DNA of 64,000 nucleotides from Mycolicibacterium neworleansense (GTDB lineage Bacteria; Actinomycetota; Actinomycetes; Mycobacteriales; Mycobacteriaceae), in NCBI RefSeq assembly GCF_001245615.1, contig NZ_CWKH01000001.1, positions 1,798,001-1,862,000 on the forward strand, written 5' to 3'. The position numbers and the translations under genes are program-made. This document shows, piece after piece, positions 61,165 through 64,000 of this stretch; the stretch's first letter is position 1; every line of letters begins with the position of its first letter. Below the pieces are notes generated by a model. That model did not search any database. It saw nothing but the letters and a program-made list of their open reading frames with translations, and had not been told where the DNA came from.

Positions 61165-62106
61165 ATGGGTTCGATGCAGGAGTATGACCTCGTCGTCATC
61201 GGTTCGGGTCCCGGCGGTCAGCGCGCCGCCATCGCCGCAGCGAAGCTCGGCAAGACCGTCGCGGTGATCGAACGGGGCATGATGCTCGGCGGTGTGTGCG
61301 TCAACACCGGCACCATCCCGTCCAAGACACTTCGCGAGGCGGTCGTCTACCTGACCGGCATGAGCCAACGCGAGCTGTACGGCGCCAGCTACCGCGTCAA
61401 GGACAAGATCACCCCGGCCGATCTGCTGTCGCGCACCCAGCACGTGATCGGCAAGGAGATCGACGTCGTGCGGTCCCAGCTGATGCGCAACCGCATCGAG
61501 CTCTATACCGGGCACGGCCGGTTCCAAGACGACCACACGATCGTCGTCGAAGACCCCACCCGAGCCGAATTGGTCACCGTCCGTGGCCGTTTCATCGTCA
61601 TCGCGACCGGGACCAAACCCGCCCGACCGGCCGGGGTGACGTTCGACGAGGCCCGTGTCCTCGATTCCGACGGCATCCTCAATCTCAGCAGCCTGCCCAC
61701 CTCGATGGTGGTGGTCGGCGCCGGGGTGATCGGCATCGAATACGCCTCGATGTTCGCCGCGCTGGGCACCAAGGTCACCGTGGTGGAGAAGCGCACCGAC
61801 ATGCTCGAGTTCTGCGACCCCGAGATCATCGAATCACTTCGCTTTCATCTGCGAGACCTGGCAGTGACGTTCCGGTTCGGCGAGGAGGTGACCGCCGTCG
61901 ACATCGGCACCTCGGGCACCGTGACCACGCTGGCCAGCGGCAAGCAGATCCCCGCCGAGACCGTGATGTACTCGGCCGGGCGCCAAGGCCAGACCGACCA
62001 CCTCGACCTGGCCAACGCCGGGTTGGAATCCGACAACCGCGGCCGCATCTACGTCGACGACAACTTCACCACCAAGGTGGACCACATCTACGCGGTCGGC
62101 GACGTC
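61165..62106 (+). pseudogene. sthA: soluble pyridine nucleotide transhydrogenase SthA, truncated at 3' end
   Basis: Equivalent to Rv2713. About 314 of the expected ~470 residues are present: FAD loop [16 protein letters not shown], redox-site region [20 protein letters not shown] loop [20 protein letters not shown], and DHIYAVGDV. Homology stops at codon GTC 62104-62106, where the family continues IGFPALAATSMEQGRL. The frame runs on to TGA 62362-62364 with 86 unrelated codons, of which the first ~29 are the antisense of a lipoprotein signal peptide. The dimerisation domain with its essential His is absent, so the product should be inactive. Start ATG 61165 or 61174. Confidence 0.85.
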
Positions 62107-62192
62107 ATGGTGCCCGGCCCGGCGCACGCCGCCGCGGCGGTCATTGCCGCCGCCGCGACTGTGAGCTTCGCCATCCGGGTCGCCTGCATCAT
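62107..62192 (-). pseudogene. 5' remnant of a lipoprotein gene, joined to truncated sthA
   Basis: On the minus strand from ATG 62192 or 62189 the DNA encodes [28 protein letters not shown], a typical lipoprotein signal peptide with lipobox A-A-A-C. Homologous coding then stops at the sthA junction. A gene with this start, convergent to sthA, seems to have lost everything after the first ~30 codons in the same event that removed the sthA 3' end. Confidence 0.6.
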
Positions 62193-62360
62193 CACGATCT
62201 TGCCTGATCGCGGGGATGGCCGCCGGAATGCCGGACCCACCCCGGCGCGTTCGAACGCACAAGCGGGGCGGACCGAACCCACGACCCGGGTATGCGAGAC
62301 ACTAGATGGCACGGTGGTGGGCCGTCACAGCGTCCTACCGCAGCGAGGAGACGAAGCGAG

Positions 62361-63386
62361 ATGACCGACAGCAGCGACACCCCAGACCAGCACTACCAGC
62401 CCGATCAGAGCGGCATGTACGAGCTTGAGTTCCCGGCGCCGCAGCTGTCGTCGTCGGATGGCCGCGGGCCGGTGTTGATCCATGCCCTGGAGGGGTTCTC
62501 CGATGCCGGCCACGCGATCCGGCTGGCCGCCGAGCACCTCAAGGACACGCTCGACACCGAACTGGTGGCATCGTTCGCCATCGACGAGCTGCTCGACTAC
62601 CGGTCGCGGCGGCCGCTGATGACGTTCAAGACCGACCATTTCACCAGCTACGAGGAACCCGAGCTGAACCTGTACGCCCTGCACGACGGGGTCGGTACGC
62701 CGTTTCTGCTGCTCGCCGGCCTGGAGCCGGACCTGAGGTGGGAACGTTTCATCACCGCGGTGCGGCTGCTGTCCGAGCAGCTCGGGGTGCGCCGGGTGAT
62801 CGGGCTCGGCACCATCCCGATGGCGGTGCCGCACACCCGCCCGGTCATGCTCACCGCGCACGCCAACGACAAGGAACTGATCGCCGACCACACGCCGTGG
62901 GTCGGCGAGGTCCAGGTGCCGGCCAGCGTGTCCAACCTGCTCGAGTTCCGGATGGCCCAGCACGGCCATGAGGTGGTGGGCTACACCGTGCACGTGCCGC
63001 ACTACCTGGCCCAGACCGCCTATCCGCCTGCCGCCGAGGCGCTGCTCGCCGAGGTGGCCCGGACAGGTTCGCTACAACTGCCACTGGAGAAACTGTCCGA
63101 GGCCGGCGCCGAGGTCTACAGCAAGATCAACGAGCAGGTAGAAGCCAGCGCCGAGGTCGCCCAAGTGGTCACCGGGTTGGAGCGCCAGTACGATGCGTTC
63201 GTTGCCGCACAGGAGAATCGGTCCCTGCTGGCGCGTGACGAGGAACTGCCCAGCGGTGACGAGTTGGGTGCCGAGTTCGAACGGTTCCTCGCCCAGCAGG
63301 CCGGTGACAAGTACAAGGACGACAAGTACAAAGACGGACGTGACGGCTTCGGCGACGGATTCCCGAACGGCGACAACCACTCCTAG
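62361..63386 (+). CDS. PAC2-family protein (Rv2714-like)
   Basis: 341 residues. The PAC2 (proteasome assembly chaperone 2-like) fold: [90 protein letters not shown] coiled coil follows at about 255-295, and the C-terminus ends in a charged tail with a [18 protein letters not shown] repeat. Function in mycobacteria is unknown; it is nominally linked to proteasome biology by fold only. ATG 62361 overlaps the end of the shifted sthA frame by 4 bp. Confidence 0.87.
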   Translation: MTDSSDTPDQHYQPDQSGMYELEFPAPQLSSSDGRGPVLIHALEGFSDAGHAIRLAAEHLKDTLDTELVASFAIDELLDYRSRRPLMTFKTDHFTSYEEPELNLYALHDGVGTPFLLLAGLEPDLRWERFITAVRLLSEQLGVRRVIGLGTIPMAVPHTRPVMLTAHANDKELIADHTPWVGEVQVPASVSNLLEFRMAQHGHEVVGYTVHVPHYLAQTAYPPAAEALLAEVARTGSLQLPLEKLSEAGAEVYSKINEQVEASAEVAQVVTGLERQYDAFVAAQENRSLLARDEELPSGDELGAEFERFLAQQAGDKYKDDKYKDGRDGFGDGFPNGDNHS

Positions 63387-63422
63387 GAGCCCGATGCCGG
63401 GCCGAGAGCGAGGTTGACCAGC

Positions 63423-64000
63423 ATGACCGAGCGCAAACCCCACCTGCGGACCGTTCGCGAGCTCACCCCGACGCTCGAATACCGCACGATCCACGGATAC
63501 CGGCGGGCCTTTCGGGTGGCCGGATCCGGCCCGGCGATCCTGCTGATTCACGGCATCGGTGACAACTCCACCACCTGGCACACCGTGCAATCGGCGCTGG
63601 CGCAGCGGTTCACCGTGATCGCCCCGGATCTGCTCGGCCATGGCAGCTCCGACAAGCCGCGCGCGGACTATTCGGTGGCGGCCTATGCCAACGGCATGCG
63701 CGACCTGCTCAGCGTCCTCGACATCGACCGGGTGACCGTGGTCGGGCATTCGCTGGGCGGCGGTGTGGCCATGCAATTCGCCTACCAGTTCCCGCAGTTG
63801 GTGGACCGCCTCATCCTGGTCGGCGCCGGTGGGGTCACCAAGGACGTCAACATGGCGTTGCGGGTGGCCTCACTCCCGATGGGCAGTGAGGCGCTGGCCC
63901 TGCTGCGGCTGCCCTTGGTGCTGCCGGCGTTGCAGCTGGCCGGCCGGGCCGCGGGCGCGGTGTTGGGCTCAACCGGCCTCGGGCACGACATTCCGGACAT
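63423..64000 (+). CDS. alpha/beta hydrolase (Rv2715-like), 3' end beyond the window
   Basis: At least 192 residues are encoded before the right edge. Starting at ATG 63423 the frame reads MTERKPHLRTVRELTPTLEY, then ILLIHGIGDNSTTWHTV (oxyanion turn), VIAPDLLGHGSSDKP and the nucleophile elbow VTVVGHSLGGGVAMQFAY. Acid and His lie outside. It starts 36 bp after the PAC2 gene, so an operon is likely. The position equals Rv2715. Confidence 0.85.
   Translation, partial: MTERKPHLRTVRELTPTLEYRTIHGYRRAFRVAGSGPAILLIHGIGDNSTTWHTVQSALAQRFTVIAPDLLGHGSSDKPRADYSVAAYANGMRDLLSVLDIDRVTVVGHSLGGGVAMQFAYQFPQLVDRLILVGAGGVTKDVNMALRVASLPMGSEALALLRLPLVLPALQLAGRAAGAVLGSTGLGHDIPD

Noticed and set aside
62107..62364. 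A novel C-terminal domain on SthA
   Set aside because: The 86 codons after GDV have no domain character, and the first part is antisense to a lipoprotein signal peptide.

Overview
The window is chromosomal DNA of high G+C content from a mycobacterium, most likely a fast-growing environmental Mycolicibacterium-type species. Gene order across most of it matches, as I recall it, the Mycobacterium tuberculosis block Rv2667 (clpC2) to Rv2715: clpC2, zapE-like, ribD-like, secreted protease-like, aftC, msrB, hemQ-hemY-hemE, DUF3000, RNase D, dxs, TrmA-type methyltransferase, permease, ceoB-ceoC, dut, cei, suhB, ppgK, sigA, (island), BrkB-like, sigB, ideR, DUF4192, sthA, PAC2, hydrolase. Locus assignments come from recognising protein sequences; no search was run.

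Layout. 1-2.6 kb: partial MFS transporter with a divergent FadR-type regulator, and a PrrB-like histidine kinase without its response regulator. 2.6-12.4 kb: clpC2 behind a double-operator, apparently leaderless promoter; an F420-type enzyme; a secreted MPT63-like protein; GNAT; zapE; ribD; a lipoprotein of the TAP protease family; aftC; AraC; msrB; two methyltransferases. 12.6-15.7 kb: the coproporphyrin-dependent haem operon hemE-hemY-hemQ (minus strand), in which hemE carries a frameshift that joins it in frame to hemY. 15.8-36.7 kb: housekeeping genes for RNA turnover, isoprenoids, K+ uptake, dUTP hydrolysis, cell envelope and polyphosphate glucokinase, ending at sigA with a strong terminator. 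36.7-55.4 kb: a secreted histidine phosphatase, then an accessory catabolic island of about 17 kb lying between sigA and the sigB neighbourhood. 55.4-64 kb: return to conserved order, with a BrkB-like protein, sigB (behind an ECF-type promoter), ideR, a truncated sthA, PAC2 and a partial hydrolase.

The island holds a cyclohexanone-type Baeyer-Villiger monooxygenase, four short-chain dehydrogenases, a zinc alcohol dehydrogenase, a luciferase-like monooxygenase, three HsaA-like flavin monooxygenase homologues around an IclR regulator, a WS/DGAT acyltransferase, an acyl-CoA synthetase, an HSL-type esterase and a TetR regulator. The set fits oxidation of a cyclic alcohol or ketone (terpenoid or steroid-like) to a lactone, hydrolysis and CoA activation; the substrate is inferred, not shown. 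No integrase, transposase or tRNA borders it.

Three genes look broken: hemE (frameshift of about 23 nt), sthA (3' third replaced by the inverted start of a lipoprotein gene) and an HSL-type esterase remnant (internal deletion). The first two affect normally conserved genes, so they are either real lesions or assembly errors and deserve checking first. Regulatory DNA readable by eye includes the clpC2 double operator, a perfect CRP-type palindrome upstream of cei, the sigB ECF promoter, a sigA leader with two competing stems, and several long perfect hairpins between convergent genes.
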